Assembly (NCBI GenBank): GCA_964501275.1
Contig: CAZCSP010000018.1
Coordinates: forward strand, 11,437 to 75,436
Direction of reading: 5' to 3'
DNA from: 55-13 sp964501275
GTDB lineage: Bacteria; Armatimonadota; Fimbriimonadia; Fimbriimonadales; Fimbriimonadaceae
Length of the DNA stretch: 64,000 bases
This document shows positions 47,664 through 55,196 of this stretch, piece after piece. The translations under genes and the position numbers were made by a program. The first letter of the stretch is position 1. Each line of letters opens with the position of its first letter. The notes under the pieces are model-generated. The model did no database searches. It was not told where the DNA came from and was given only the letters and a program-made list of their open reading frames with translations.

Positions 47664-48839
47664 CTACGCGCAAACCGTCAACATCCGCGTGAGCGCTTCC
47701 TTCGCCCAATACGCCACCTTTTCCGGAACCTTCACTTGGTTCACAACCCTACCTTCCACCAGATTCTCTAGAACCCAACAAAGGAAGCTGGGGTGGATAC
47801 GGTACATGGTAGAGCAGGGGCAGATTTGGGGGTCGAGGCAGAAGATGGTCTTGTCGGGATTCTCCTTTGCGAGGCGGCTGACCAGGTTGATCTCAGTCCC
47901 AATCGCCCAAGTCGAACCAGGATCAGAGGCTTGAACGGTCTTCAGGATGAACTCGGTGGAGCCGTTGAAGTCGGATGCGCGGACCACATCGATTGGGCAT
48001 TCGGGATGAACCAGAACCTGAACGCCGGGGTATTCGCGCCGGGCCTGTTCGATCTGTTCGACCGTGAACCGCTTGTGAACCGAACAGTGGCCCTTCCACA
48101 AAATAAACTTGGCCCGGATCAAATCCTCCTCGGTATTGCCTCCCAAGGGCTTGAACGGATCCCAAACCACCATCTCAGTCTCCGGGTCGTAGCCCAGCTT
48201 CGCGCCGGTGTTGCGCCCTAGGTGTTGGTCAGGGAAAAACAGCACCTTATCCCCCCGCTCCAGGGCCCACTGAACGGCAGTCGGGGCGTTGGTTGAAGTG
48301 CAAACCGTCCCCCCATGCTCCCCAACGAACGCCTTCAGATTGGCTGCCGAGTTGATGTAGGTAACGGGGATAACTTTGGGTGTTTGGCTTTGGGCGTTCG
48401 GTGTTTGGGTCTGGGTGCGAATAGTCTTCCCCTGTTGCCCCACACCCAATGCCAAAGGCCTAGCCCCCAACACCCTCTCCAACTCCGCCCAGCACTTCCG
48501 CACTTGGAACAGATTCGCCATGTCCGCCATGGAACACCCCGCCGCCAAATTGGGCAGGATGACAGTCTGACTATCAGGCGTCAGAATGTCGGCGCTTTCG
48601 GCCATAAAGTGGACTCCGCAAAAGACGATGGTGTCGGCTTCAGGATGAAGGTTGGCGTCCTTGGCGAGCTTGTAGCTGTCGCCTCGATAGTCGGCGTGTT
48701 TGATGATCTCGTCGCGCTGATAGTGGTGGCCGAGGATGACGAGACGTTTGCCGAGCTTCTGCTTGGCGGCGACAATGCGGGCATCGGCCTCTTCGGGTGA
48801 GAGGTCGGCGTACTCCGTGGGGAGCGGGGCCTGATACAT
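47664..48839 (-). CDS. nadA: Quinolinate synthase with a 29-residue repeat-derived insertion
   Basis: NadA condenses iminoaspartate with dihydroxyacetone phosphate to quinolinate, the first precursor of NAD. It needs a [4Fe-4S] cluster held by three Cys: visible in NLAAGCSMADMANL (C102), GTVCTSTNAPTAVQW, and CPCSTMYR near the C-terminus. Other motifs are VILGHHYQRDEI and KVIPVTYINSAANLKAFVGEHGG. Between WAELERVLG and KVIPVTYIN, which are nearly adjacent in other NadA proteins, lie about 29 extra residues (126-154) encoded by a CCCAA-type repeat. Total 391 residues; without the insertion about 362, which is normal. TAGGAG precedes the ATG. The enzyme is otherwise intact, so it is probably active. 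Confidence 0.93.
   Translation of the reverse strand: MYQAPLPTEYADLSPEEADARIVAAKQKLGKRLVILGHHYQRDEIIKHADYRGDSYKLAKDANLHPEADTIVFCGVHFMAESADILTPDSQTVILPNLAAGCSMADMANLFQVRKCWAELERVLGARPLALGVGQQGKTIRTQTQTPNAQSQTPKVIPVTYINSAANLKAFVGEHGGTVCTSTNAPTAVQWALERGDKVLFFPDQHLGRNTGAKLGYDPETEMVVWDPFKPLGGNTEEDLIRAKFILWKGHCSVHKRFTVEQIEQARREYPGVQVLVHPECPIDVVRASDFNGSTEFILKTVQASDPGSTWAIGTEINLVSRLAKENPDKTIFCLDPQICPCSTMYRIHPSFLCWVLENLVEGRVVNQVKVPEKVAYWAKEALTRMLTVCA
48378..48464. repeat. CCCAA-type inverted repeat inside nadA
   Basis: GGTGTTTGGCTTTGGGCGTT (+ strand, from about 48378) pairs loosely with ACACCCAATGCCAAAGGCC (to about 48461). It is read in frame as ARPLALGVGQQGK(T)... in NadA. The + strand frame has no stop problem for the minus-strand gene. 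Confidence 0.8.
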
Positions 48840-48997
48840 TCTTTATCTCCTATCTGGTTGGGCGACAAGGGCGTCGCGCCTGGGAACGGTAACAGTCGGT
48901 TCGGACGACGGGGCTGTTGTTATCGCTCTACCGTTAGTATACGGGTAACGATCCAGAGTTGCTACATAGCCTTGGGACGTGTAACACACACTATTTT

Positions 48998-49056
48998 GAG
49001 TTAGCTTTAAAAACACATAAGAAGAGATAGATTTCTCGTATTTGTACGAGTTAGCT
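48998..49056 (+). promoter_or_regulatory. Candidate operator sites upstream of the PEP-CTERM gene
   Basis: The direct repeat GAGTTAGCT occurs at 48998-49006 and 49048-49056, start-to-start distance 50 bases. A perfect palindrome CTCGTA-TTTG-TACGAG lies at 49035-49050, overlapping the second copy. All are just upstream of a probable promoter. The 312-base gap 48840-49151 contains little else. Confidence 0.45.
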
Positions 49057-49065
49057 CAACGAGAC

Positions 49066-49094
49066 TTGATTATTGGTGCTATGTACAGTATACA
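49066..49094 (+). promoter_or_regulatory. Probable promoter of the PEP-CTERM gene
   Basis: TTGATT (49066-49071), 17 bases, TATACA (49089-49094); each matches the consensus at four of six positions with ideal spacing. About 50 bases of leader precede the Shine-Dalgarno. Confidence 0.5.
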
Positions 49095-49151
49095 CTCTGC
49101 GTTCTCGTTGGCTTCCACGATGATGCTGGAAGTCGAATATTGGAGGTCTCT

Positions 49152-49727
49152 ATGAAGATTAAATCTTTTGTGTTCGCTTCCGCTTTGGCTGTAAGCTCGT
49201 TTGCGGCGGCGGATACATTTACCACGACGATCGACGTCTCCGGCCTTGCGAGTTGGGATGGCTACGGCAGCCCCAACAACTATGCGACCGTTCTTGATTT
49301 CGGAGCCCTAACGCCTGGATACACCAGCTTCGTGATCAATGGCATCGGCTGGGACAACGTGGGCCTGGCAACCGTTGGCGCCAGTTGGCTGTCGGAAATT
49401 GCATTCTCTTTTGAGAACACCACTTTGGATGCCGGGGTATGGTTACGCCCAGGTTCCGCTAACCAGAATTCCGGCACTGGCAACTACGGCAGTGGTGGCA
49501 TCATCGATTTGGTTGGTTTGGAACTGGACTTCGCCTTGGATGCGGATGGCCTACTTCAGTTTCAAGTCTTCGAGACCTTCGATGACGTCGCCGATGCAAT
49601 CGACGCGAACATCACCTCTGGCATGTTGACGATTCAGTACGATGCTCAGCCCGTTCCTGAGCCTGCCACCCTCGCCGCTCTCGGCCTGGGCGCAGCCGCT
49701 CTGCTTCGCCGACGCAAGAAGGCCTAA
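49152..49727 (+). CDS. PEP-CTERM sorted exported protein
   Basis: ATG 49152 has GGAGG nine bases upstream and gives 191 residues. Signal peptide MKIKSFVFASALAVSSFAAA; C-terminal sorting signal VPEPATLAALGLGAAALLRRRKKA with PEP motif, helix and basic end. The body is beta-rich and acidic (DVSGLASWDGYGSPNNYATVLDFGALTPGYTSFVINGIGWDNVG). It is typical of exosortase substrates found on surface or extracellular matrix. It is followed by a strong terminator and has candidate operators upstream, so it may be individually regulated. Confidence 0.9.
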   Translation: MKIKSFVFASALAVSSFAAADTFTTTIDVSGLASWDGYGSPNNYATVLDFGALTPGYTSFVINGIGWDNVGLATVGASWLSEIAFSFENTTLDAGVWLRPGSANQNSGTGNYGSGGIIDLVGLELDFALDADGLLQFQVFETFDDVADAIDANITSGMLTIQYDAQPVPEPATLAALGLGAAALLRRRKKA

Positions 49728-49751
49728 GCAGACTTAGGTTCTTCTGTCAAC

Positions 49752-49785
49752 GAGCCTCTCCTGGTCTCCAGGAGAGGCTCATTTT
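49752..49785 (+). terminator. Intrinsic terminator of the PEP-CTERM gene
   Basis: GAGCCTCTCCTGG-TCT-CCAGGAGAGGCTC: a perfect 13-bp stem with a 3-base loop, followed by ATTTTG. It reaches into the 3' end of the convergent phosphoesterase gene. Confidence 0.92.
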
Positions 49786-50519
49786 GTATCGGGAAGCCAA
49801 GGTAGCAATTCCGCTGACAAGCACCCTGAGCCCGGCTCCCACTCATATCGCCCATAGAACCGCCCATGTGATCCCGCCTGGCACACCCATGTGGAGCCAA
49901 TTTGAATAGGGGGATCGAGCAGCGTGTGGCTGTGGCCACCCAAGATCAGACCGATCTCGTCCGTTGCTTCTGCCAAAGCCTGATCCTGCTTGAACCCGAT
50001 ATGGGTCAGCGCGATCACCAGATCGCAACTTTGCTTTAAAATGCGAGCGACCCGCACCGCCTCGGGAATGGGCTGCGTCCAGATCATTTGGCTGACGGCT
50101 TGCGACTTCATCCGTTCCGTCACCATTGGAACCATCACTCCAAACACCCCGATCCTCAGCCCGTTTGCCTCCAGGGTGAGGGAAGGGGGAAGGATGCGTT
50201 GGCCTGATTTGTCATACAGGTTGGCGCAGAGGATAGGGTGCTGGTGCCCCGCGATCTTGGCCTCGAATGCCGATCTTAACAGATGCGACTCCCGGTTGCC
50301 GGGCACGCTGGCCATGCAGTCGAGATCGGCTAACAATCGCCACACCGGCTCTGGACGCAACGGGATGCCTAGGTTTCCGGTCTTGATGCAGTCGCCGGTG
50401 TCGAAATAGAGGTCGCATCCTTCGCGAGCCAGTTTCAAGGCCTCGGATCGGCGCTGATCGAGCGACCCATGCAGATCGTTCGTGTGGAGGATTCGAATCG
50501 AGTTGGCGGACATCGGCAT
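49779..50519 (-). CDS. Metallophosphoesterase of the 5'-nucleotidase type, catalytic domain only
   Basis: 246 residues corresponding to the N-terminal metal-binding domain of UshA/5'-nucleotidases. Motifs in order: ILHTNDLHGSL (Asp and His metal ligands), LYFDTGDCIKTG, VPGNRESHLL, VIALTHIGF and LILGGHSHTLL. In nearly all members the third is G-N-H-(E/D); here the His is Arg, a change at the catalytic His. There is no signal peptide and no C-terminal substrate-binding domain. Start may be M1 or M3. Activity is therefore uncertain. Confidence 0.85.
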   Translation of the reverse strand: MPMSANSIRILHTNDLHGSLDQRRSEALKLAREGCDLYFDTGDCIKTGNLGIPLRPEPVWRLLADLDCMASVPGNRESHLLRSAFEAKIAGHQHPILCANLYDKSGQRILPPSLTLEANGLRIGVFGVMVPMVTERMKSQAVSQMIWTQPIPEAVRVARILKQSCDLVIALTHIGFKQDQALAEATDEIGLILGGHSHTLLDPPIQIGSTWVCQAGSHGRFYGRYEWEPGSGCLSAELLPWLPDTK

Positions 50520-50620
50520 CCGTTAAGATAACTCAAAGGGAACTTTCCTCGCCTCCTGGCGCTTCAGCTGTAAGTAGAATAGAAGTTGGCGCTCGCGCCG
50601 CAACTAGGAGATTTCAACCC

Positions 50621-50899
50621 ATGAAGAAGATTGCACTCGTTCTTGCCATCGGCGCGCTCAGCGTTGGCGCTTTCGCCCAAACCAAAGCTCCCAAAGAGCT
50701 CCCTTGCCCGGTCATGCCCTCTCAGAAGGTGAAGATTGCCGAGGCGACCAAGACCAAGATGTATTCCGACTACAAGGGACGACGATACTTCTTCTGCTGC
50801 GCCGGCTGTCCGGGCGCATTCAAGGCGACCCCTGCCAAGTATGCCAAAAAAGAGTGGAGCATCCCCACCCCCAAGGCTCCCAAGAAGCCAGCCAAGTAG
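50621..50899 (+). CDS. Small exported YHS/TRASH-like protein
   Basis: 92 residues, AGGAG eleven bases upstream. Signal peptide MKKIALVLAIGALSVGAFAQ; the mature part has ELPCPVMPSQKVKIAEATKTKMYSDYKGRRYFFCCAGCPGAFKATPAKYAKKEW, which has the YHS-domain pattern CPVM...(Y/K)xxYxGxxYFFCCxxCxxxFxxxPxKY. Such domains bind copper, zinc or other soft metals through the Cys residues. The C-terminus is Lys/Pro-rich. It may act with the paired-Cys protein at 7102. Confidence 0.85.
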   Translation: MKKIALVLAIGALSVGAFAQTKAPKELPCPVMPSQKVKIAEATKTKMYSDYKGRRYFFCCAGCPGAFKATPAKYAKKEWSIPTPKAPKKPAK

Positions 50900-50901
50900 G
50901 C

Positions 50902-51027
50902 GCAAGGCGTCCAGTGTTTGGCTTTGGGTAACAGGGTCTGAGAAGAAGTTTTTGATCGGTCAGATTTGACCGATATGCCAGATTCGTCCGATCCCACGCC
51001 CAAAGCCAAACGCCCAAAGCCCATAAT
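50902..51027. repeat. CCCAA-type inverted repeat upstream of xylB
   Basis: GGCGTCCAGTGTTTGGCTTTGGG (left, about 50907-50929) and CGCCCAAAGCCAAACGCCC (right, about 50998-51016). A central GATCGGTCAGATTTGACCGAT palindrome-like stretch is at about 50955-50975. The right part ends ATCCCCTC just before the xylB ATG at 51034. Confidence 0.7.
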
Positions 51028-51033
51028 CCCCTC

Positions 51034-52455
51034 ATGGCGAAGTTGCTGGGGATCGACGTGGGCACCTCAGGGTGCAAGGCCCTTTTGGTCGACGAGACTG
51101 GCCGGGTGCTCAAGCAGGCATCCGCCGAATACCCGCTCTCCGTGCCCCAGCCCCTATGGTCCGAGCAGAACCCCGAGGACTGGTGGCATGGGGTCCAGAC
51201 TTGCCTCAACGACATCGATGAGTCAGGCATCGACGCCATCGGGCTCAGCGGGCAGATGCATGGCGCGGTGTTTCTGGACGCCCAAGATGAAGTCATCCGC
51301 CCCGCCGTCCTGTGGAACGACCAAAGGACCATCGAGGAATGCCGCCAGATAGACGAGATGGTGGGCGCAGAGAGGGTTCGCTCCATCACCGGCAACCCGC
51401 CCCTGACTGGCTTTCAACTCCCCAAACTCCTCTGGCTCCGAAACAAGGAACCAGAAAACTACGCCCAGGTTCGGTCCTTACTGCTCCCCAAAGACTACAT
51501 ACGATTCAAATTGAGCGGGGTCAAGGCAGGGGAGGTTAGCGACGCATCGGGGACTGGGATATTCGATGTTCCAAACCGCAAGTGGTCGGAAGAGATGATC
51601 GGGACTCTGGGCCTTGATGAGGGGATATTCCCAGAGGTTTTCGAATCGCACGTCGTCTCCAGCAAGACCAAGGATGGCATCCCGATCGTCGGGGGAGGCG
51701 GCGACCAAGCGGCGGGAGCCGTGGGCACAGGCGCGGTAGAACCGGGAGTCGTCAGTGTGAGCCTGGGCACCAGCGGAGTCGTTTTCACCTCCCTGGACCA
51801 ACCCAACTACGACCCGGCGGGCGCGGTCCACACTTTCTGCCATGCCAACGGAGCCTGGCATGCGATGGGCGTGATGCTGTCTTGTGGCGGTGCGCTGCGC
51901 TGGTATCGAGATTTATTTGGCCATGGGAAGAGTTACGACCAGATCGGTCAACTCGCGCAGGAGGCCCCGCCAGGCTGCGACGGCCTCACTTTTCTCCCCT
52001 ACTTAACCGGCGAGCGGTCTCCCCACAACGACCCTTTGGCACGAGCCTCCTGGAGCGGAGCAACCCTGGCCCACGGACCGGAACACTTTGCGCGAGCTAT
52101 CTATGAAGGCGTAAGCTTTGGCCTCTTGGACGGGTTCAACGCCCTTAAAAAACTTGGTGCCCGAAGCGGCGAGATCCGCGTCACCAGCGGCGGCGCAAAG
52201 AGTCGCTTCTGGCTCCAGATGCTGGCCGATGTGTTTGGCGTTTCCTGCGTCACGCTGGAGTCCGATGAGGGCCCAGCATTTGGGGCAGCGGTTCTGGCGG
52301 GAGTCGGTATCGGGCTCTGGCCCGATGTTCAAACCGCCTGCCGGGCAACCGTCAAAGTTAAAGACCGTATAGAACCCTCGGGCGTCGACTATTCTCAGGC
52401 CCAGAAAAAATACTTGGACCTCTACCCCTGTCTTAAAACCTGGATTGTGGGCTAG
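51034..52455 (+). CDS. xylB: Xylulokinase
   Basis: 473 residues of the FGGY kinase family. GIDVGTSGCKALLVDETG (phosphate 1 loop), GLSGQMHGAVFLD (the M-H-G substrate motif of xylulokinases), WNDQRT, LLPKDYIRFKLSG, SDASGTGIFDV, GGGDQAAGAVGTG (catalytic Asp) and VSVSLGTSGVVF. The C-terminal half has FLPYLTGERSPHNDPLARASW, a FGGY signature. It phosphorylates D-xylulose for the pentose phosphate pathway. No xylose isomerase gene is adjacent. The start lies next to a repeat and lacks a clear Shine-Dalgarno. Confidence 0.95.
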   Translation: MAKLLGIDVGTSGCKALLVDETGRVLKQASAEYPLSVPQPLWSEQNPEDWWHGVQTCLNDIDESGIDAIGLSGQMHGAVFLDAQDEVIRPAVLWNDQRTIEECRQIDEMVGAERVRSITGNPPLTGFQLPKLLWLRNKEPENYAQVRSLLLPKDYIRFKLSGVKAGEVSDASGTGIFDVPNRKWSEEMIGTLGLDEGIFPEVFESHVVSSKTKDGIPIVGGGGDQAAGAVGTGAVEPGVVSVSLGTSGVVFTSLDQPNYDPAGAVHTFCHANGAWHAMGVMLSCGGALRWYRDLFGHGKSYDQIGQLAQEAPPGCDGLTFLPYLTGERSPHNDPLARASWSGATLAHGPEHFARAIYEGVSFGLLDGFNALKKLGARSGEIRVTSGGAKSRFWLQMLADVFGVSCVTLESDEGPAFGAAVLAGVGIGLWPDVQTACRATVKVKDRIEPSGVDYSQAQKKYLDLYPCLKTWIVG

Positions 52456-52572
52456 AATGGGCGGAATCCACAAATACTTGAATCTTTTAGGCCCTGCCGA
52501 ACGTATTGGGGTGGGTCGGAATCTGGTAGGATTTAGCCCAATCTTATTGGAGCCCCACAAAGAGCATTGCAG

Positions 52573-54351
52573 ATGATGATCGACGATAACCAGACGCCAG
52601 TGGGCGAGCAAGAAGCCCAGGAGCAGCCAGAAATGGCCACTCCGGCGTCCGACGCCGCCCCGATGGATATTCCATCAGACGAACCCACGACGGCCGAAGC
52701 CGTCCCCGCCCCCGAGCCCGCCGCAGAAACGACGGTTGCCGTAGCCGAGCCAGAAGCCACGCCCGCTCCCGAACCGGAGCCAGTTGCCGAAGCGCCGGTC
52801 GAGGCCGAGCCAGTTGCCGAGCCCGTTGTTGAAGCGCCTATCGAGGCTGAACCTGTTCAACCTGAGCCGCCCGCTCCGGTTGGCGAGGTTCCCGCTCCCG
52901 CGGCCCTCGAAGAACCGGCGAAGACGGATGAGGACTTGTTCGAGTCCTACATGAGCGCCCTGGAGTCGGGCGACGGGTTCGAAGCCGACACTTCCTTTAA
53001 GAAACTGTCCAGGGGAGATCGCGTCGAGGCGACGATCATCCAGGTTGACAAGGACCGAGTCTTTGTCGACCTCGGCACCAAGTCGGAGGGCATCGTCCCG
53101 CTCGACGAGTTGACCAGCGAAAACATCGAATCGGCCCACGACCACTTCAGCGTGGGCGACAAGATCAACGTCGTCGTTATCCGCCCCGAAGGTGGCGAAG
53201 GGAACGCAATCGTTTCCAAGAAGCGAGCCGACTTTGAAGAGATTTGGGATAAGATCGAGGGCGCTTTCCGCTCCCAAGAGATGATCACCGCACAGGTGGT
53301 CGACCGGGTGAAGGGCGGCCTAGTGGTCGATGTCGGCGTCCGGGGCTTCGTTCCTGCGACCCACGTCGGCAGCGGCAAGCTTCGTAACATCGAGAAGTAC
53401 GTCGGCCAACCCCTGCAACTCAAGGTCATCGAGATCGACCGCGAGCGCAAGAAGGTCGTCCTCTCCAACCGCGAAGCGGAAGAGCAGAGACGGGTTCGAG
53501 CGAAGGAAGATATTTTCACCAACGTCTCCCCCGGAGATCGCTTGGAGGGCACGGTTCGTCGGCTAACCGACTACGGCGCCTTCATCGACTTGGGTGGCGT
53601 GGACGGTCTGCTCCACATCTCCGAGATGAGCTGGATGCGCATCAACCACCCCAAGGAGATGTTCAAGGAAGGCCAGAAAATCGAAGTCATGGTGCTTCGA
53701 CTCGACCAAGGGGCGGGCAAGATTTCTCTTGGCCACCGCCAGGTCCTGCCCGATCCGTGGAATCTCATCAAGCAGAACTACACGATCAACCAGAAACTGA
53801 ACGTCACCATTGGCCGATTGGTGCAGAGCGGCGCGTTTGTGAAGCTGCCTGAGGGAGCGGAAGCATTCCTGCCGGTCAGCGAGATGTCCTATCGACGATT
53901 GAAGCGCCCGCAAGACGCAGTGGAGGAGGGTCAGGAGGTAGAAGTCCAGATCATCGATCTGCGCGCCGACGAGCGCCGAATGGTGCTCAGCATGAGGGCC
54001 ACCGGCAATCTGAAGGAAGAGCGGGGCCTGCCATCCTACGATGGTCCTTCCGAGTACGGCGGCGGAGGCGACGACTTCCGAGGCGGCGACAAGCGTGGCA
54101 AGCCAGGTAAGAAAGGCAAGAAGGGCGGACGCGGCGGTCGAGACGAATACGACGACTACGAGGATGTGGGCGGTCGCCGAGGCTTTGCCACCGGCGGTGC
54201 GACCATCGGAGAGCGATTGGGAATGCTCAAGGGCTTCTTGGGTCGCGACGAGGACGAAGACGTGGCCGACGAGGTCGAAGCCGATACGGAAGCCGAGGCC
54301 GAAGTCGAGGCTCCAGTCCAGGAAACTCCCAAGGAAGAAGGCGAAGAGTAA
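52573..54351 (+). CDS. rpsA: Ribosomal protein S1-like protein with long acidic head and basic Gly-rich tail
   Basis: ATG 52573 (AAGAG eight bases upstream) gives 592 residues. Four S1 RNA-binding domains: GDRVEATIIQVDKDRVFVDLGTKSEGIVP, MITAQVVDRVKGGLVVDVGVRGFVPATHVG, GDRLEGTVRRLTDYGAFIDLGGVDGLLHISEMSW and LNVTIGRLVQSGAFVKLPEGAEAFLPVSEMSYRR. Domain 3 is the best conserved. Unusual are the first ~115 residues (Ala/Pro/Glu repeats such as AEAPVEAEPVAEPVVEAP) and the C-terminal stretch (GGGGDDFRGGDKRGKPGKKGKKGGRGGRDEYDDYEDVGG, then an acidic end). It promotes initiation on mRNAs, which may matter here because several genes lack Shine-Dalgarno sequences. Confidence 0.9.
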   Translation: MMIDDNQTPVGEQEAQEQPEMATPASDAAPMDIPSDEPTTAEAVPAPEPAAETTVAVAEPEATPAPEPEPVAEAPVEAEPVAEPVVEAPIEAEPVQPEPPAPVGEVPAPAALEEPAKTDEDLFESYMSALESGDGFEADTSFKKLSRGDRVEATIIQVDKDRVFVDLGTKSEGIVPLDELTSENIESAHDHFSVGDKINVVVIRPEGGEGNAIVSKKRADFEEIWDKIEGAFRSQEMITAQVVDRVKGGLVVDVGVRGFVPATHVGSGKLRNIEKYVGQPLQLKVIEIDRERKKVVLSNREAEEQRRVRAKEDIFTNVSPGDRLEGTVRRLTDYGAFIDLGGVDGLLHISEMSWMRINHPKEMFKEGQKIEVMVLRLDQGAGKISLGHRQVLPDPWNLIKQNYTINQKLNVTIGRLVQSGAFVKLPEGAEAFLPVSEMSYRRLKRPQDAVEEGQEVEVQIIDLRADERRMVLSMRATGNLKEERGLPSYDGPSEYGGGGDDFRGGDKRGKPGKKGKKGGRGGRDEYDDYEDVGGRRGFATGGATIGERLGMLKGFLGRDEDEDVADEVEADTEAEAEVEAPVQETPKEEGEE

Positions 54352-54373
54352 GCTCCCCCTTCAGGAAAGTTTG

Positions 54374-54403
54374 GCCAGACGCGGCAACGCGTCTGGCTTT
54401 TTT
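54374..54403 (+). terminator. Intrinsic terminator of rpsA
   Basis: GCCAGACGCG-GCAA-CGCGTCTGGC followed by TTTTTTG: a perfect 10-bp stem with a stable GNRA-type loop. It lies 13 bases before the coaE start, so coaE expression depends on readthrough or on a promoter in the rpsA 3' end. Confidence 0.95.
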
Positions 54404-54416
54404 GCTTTAATCGGTC

Positions 54417-54962
54417 ATGCGGATCGCGGTGACAGGGGGGATCGCAGAGGGCAAGTCTACAGTGATGACCTATCTGCGGGAGTGGGGAGAGCAAACGGCG
54501 TCGGCCGACGACATGGCGCGGGAGGTATTCCACACGGAATCGATCCAAGCCAAACTGGCGGAACTCCTCGGCGTTCAGGGGGAAGTGGCGCCCCATCTCC
54601 TACGAGAACGGATCGCGGCGGACGCTCCTCTGCGCAGAGAGGTCAACCGGGTGATGCATCCGTCGATCGTCCGCCATATCCTCGCATCAAACGCGCGTTG
54701 GATCGAGGTGCCTCTGCTTTTTGAAACGTCGCTCCATCCGCTTTTCGAACGAGTTTGGGTGGCGACATGCGGGCCGGAACTTCAGTTGGAGAGACTGATG
54801 GCGCGCATTGGAAATGTAGAAGATGCACGGTCCATGATTGGTACACAACTACCCACGCCGGTGAAATGCGCCTTTGCCGACGAGGTCGTTTGGACTGTTG
54901 GCGAAGAGGCATCGGTGAGAGAGTTTGTGCGGTCTGCGATTTCAAGAGAATTCGCGAAGTAG
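54417..54962 (+). CDS. coaE: Dephospho-CoA kinase
   Basis: 181 residues; phosphorylates dephospho-CoA at the 3'-OH, the last step of CoA synthesis. The P-loop is GGIAEGKST (7-15, usually GGIGSGKST), then SADDMAREV (the D-x-D-like acceptor-binding segment, here ADD), an LLRERIAADAPLRREVNRVMHPSIVRHI stretch and EVPLLFET (typical V-P-L-L-F-E). It is slightly shorter than average (about 200) because the C-terminal helix is brief. It lies just after the rpsA terminator. Confidence 0.88.
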   Translation: MRIAVTGGIAEGKSTVMTYLREWGEQTASADDMAREVFHTESIQAKLAELLGVQGEVAPHLLRERIAADAPLRREVNRVMHPSIVRHILASNARWIEVPLLFETSLHPLFERVWVATCGPELQLERLMARIGNVEDARSMIGTQLPTPVKCAFADEVVWTVGEEASVREFVRSAISREFAK

Positions 54963-54991
54963 TTGACCGTCTTGGAATCAAGTGCTATACT
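54963..54991 (+). promoter_or_regulatory. Sigma-70-type promoter of the envelope cluster
   Basis: TTGACC (54963-54968), exactly 17 bases, TATACT (54986-54991). The -35 begins in the base after the coaE stop codon. A leader of about 200 bases (to 55196) follows; it includes GTCGGACC/GGTCCGAG-like complementary stretches and ends with AAGGAGG, so leader-based control is possible. Confidence 0.8.
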
Positions 54992-55196
54992 CAGCCGGAT
55001 TCGGTTCATGCTGCGGCTTCGAGAGTTGCGGTTTGGGCAGTATATGTGAGGCAAATTTGGTCGGACCCGAACGAAACGTCACCGTGCGAACGTCAAGGCA
55101 CTGGGATGTTCGGGCTCGCAAAGGTCCGAGCATGTACGGTCCCGTATTCTTGGGCCGGACAAGATAGAGGATTGTGAGTAAGGAGGACTCGTCATA

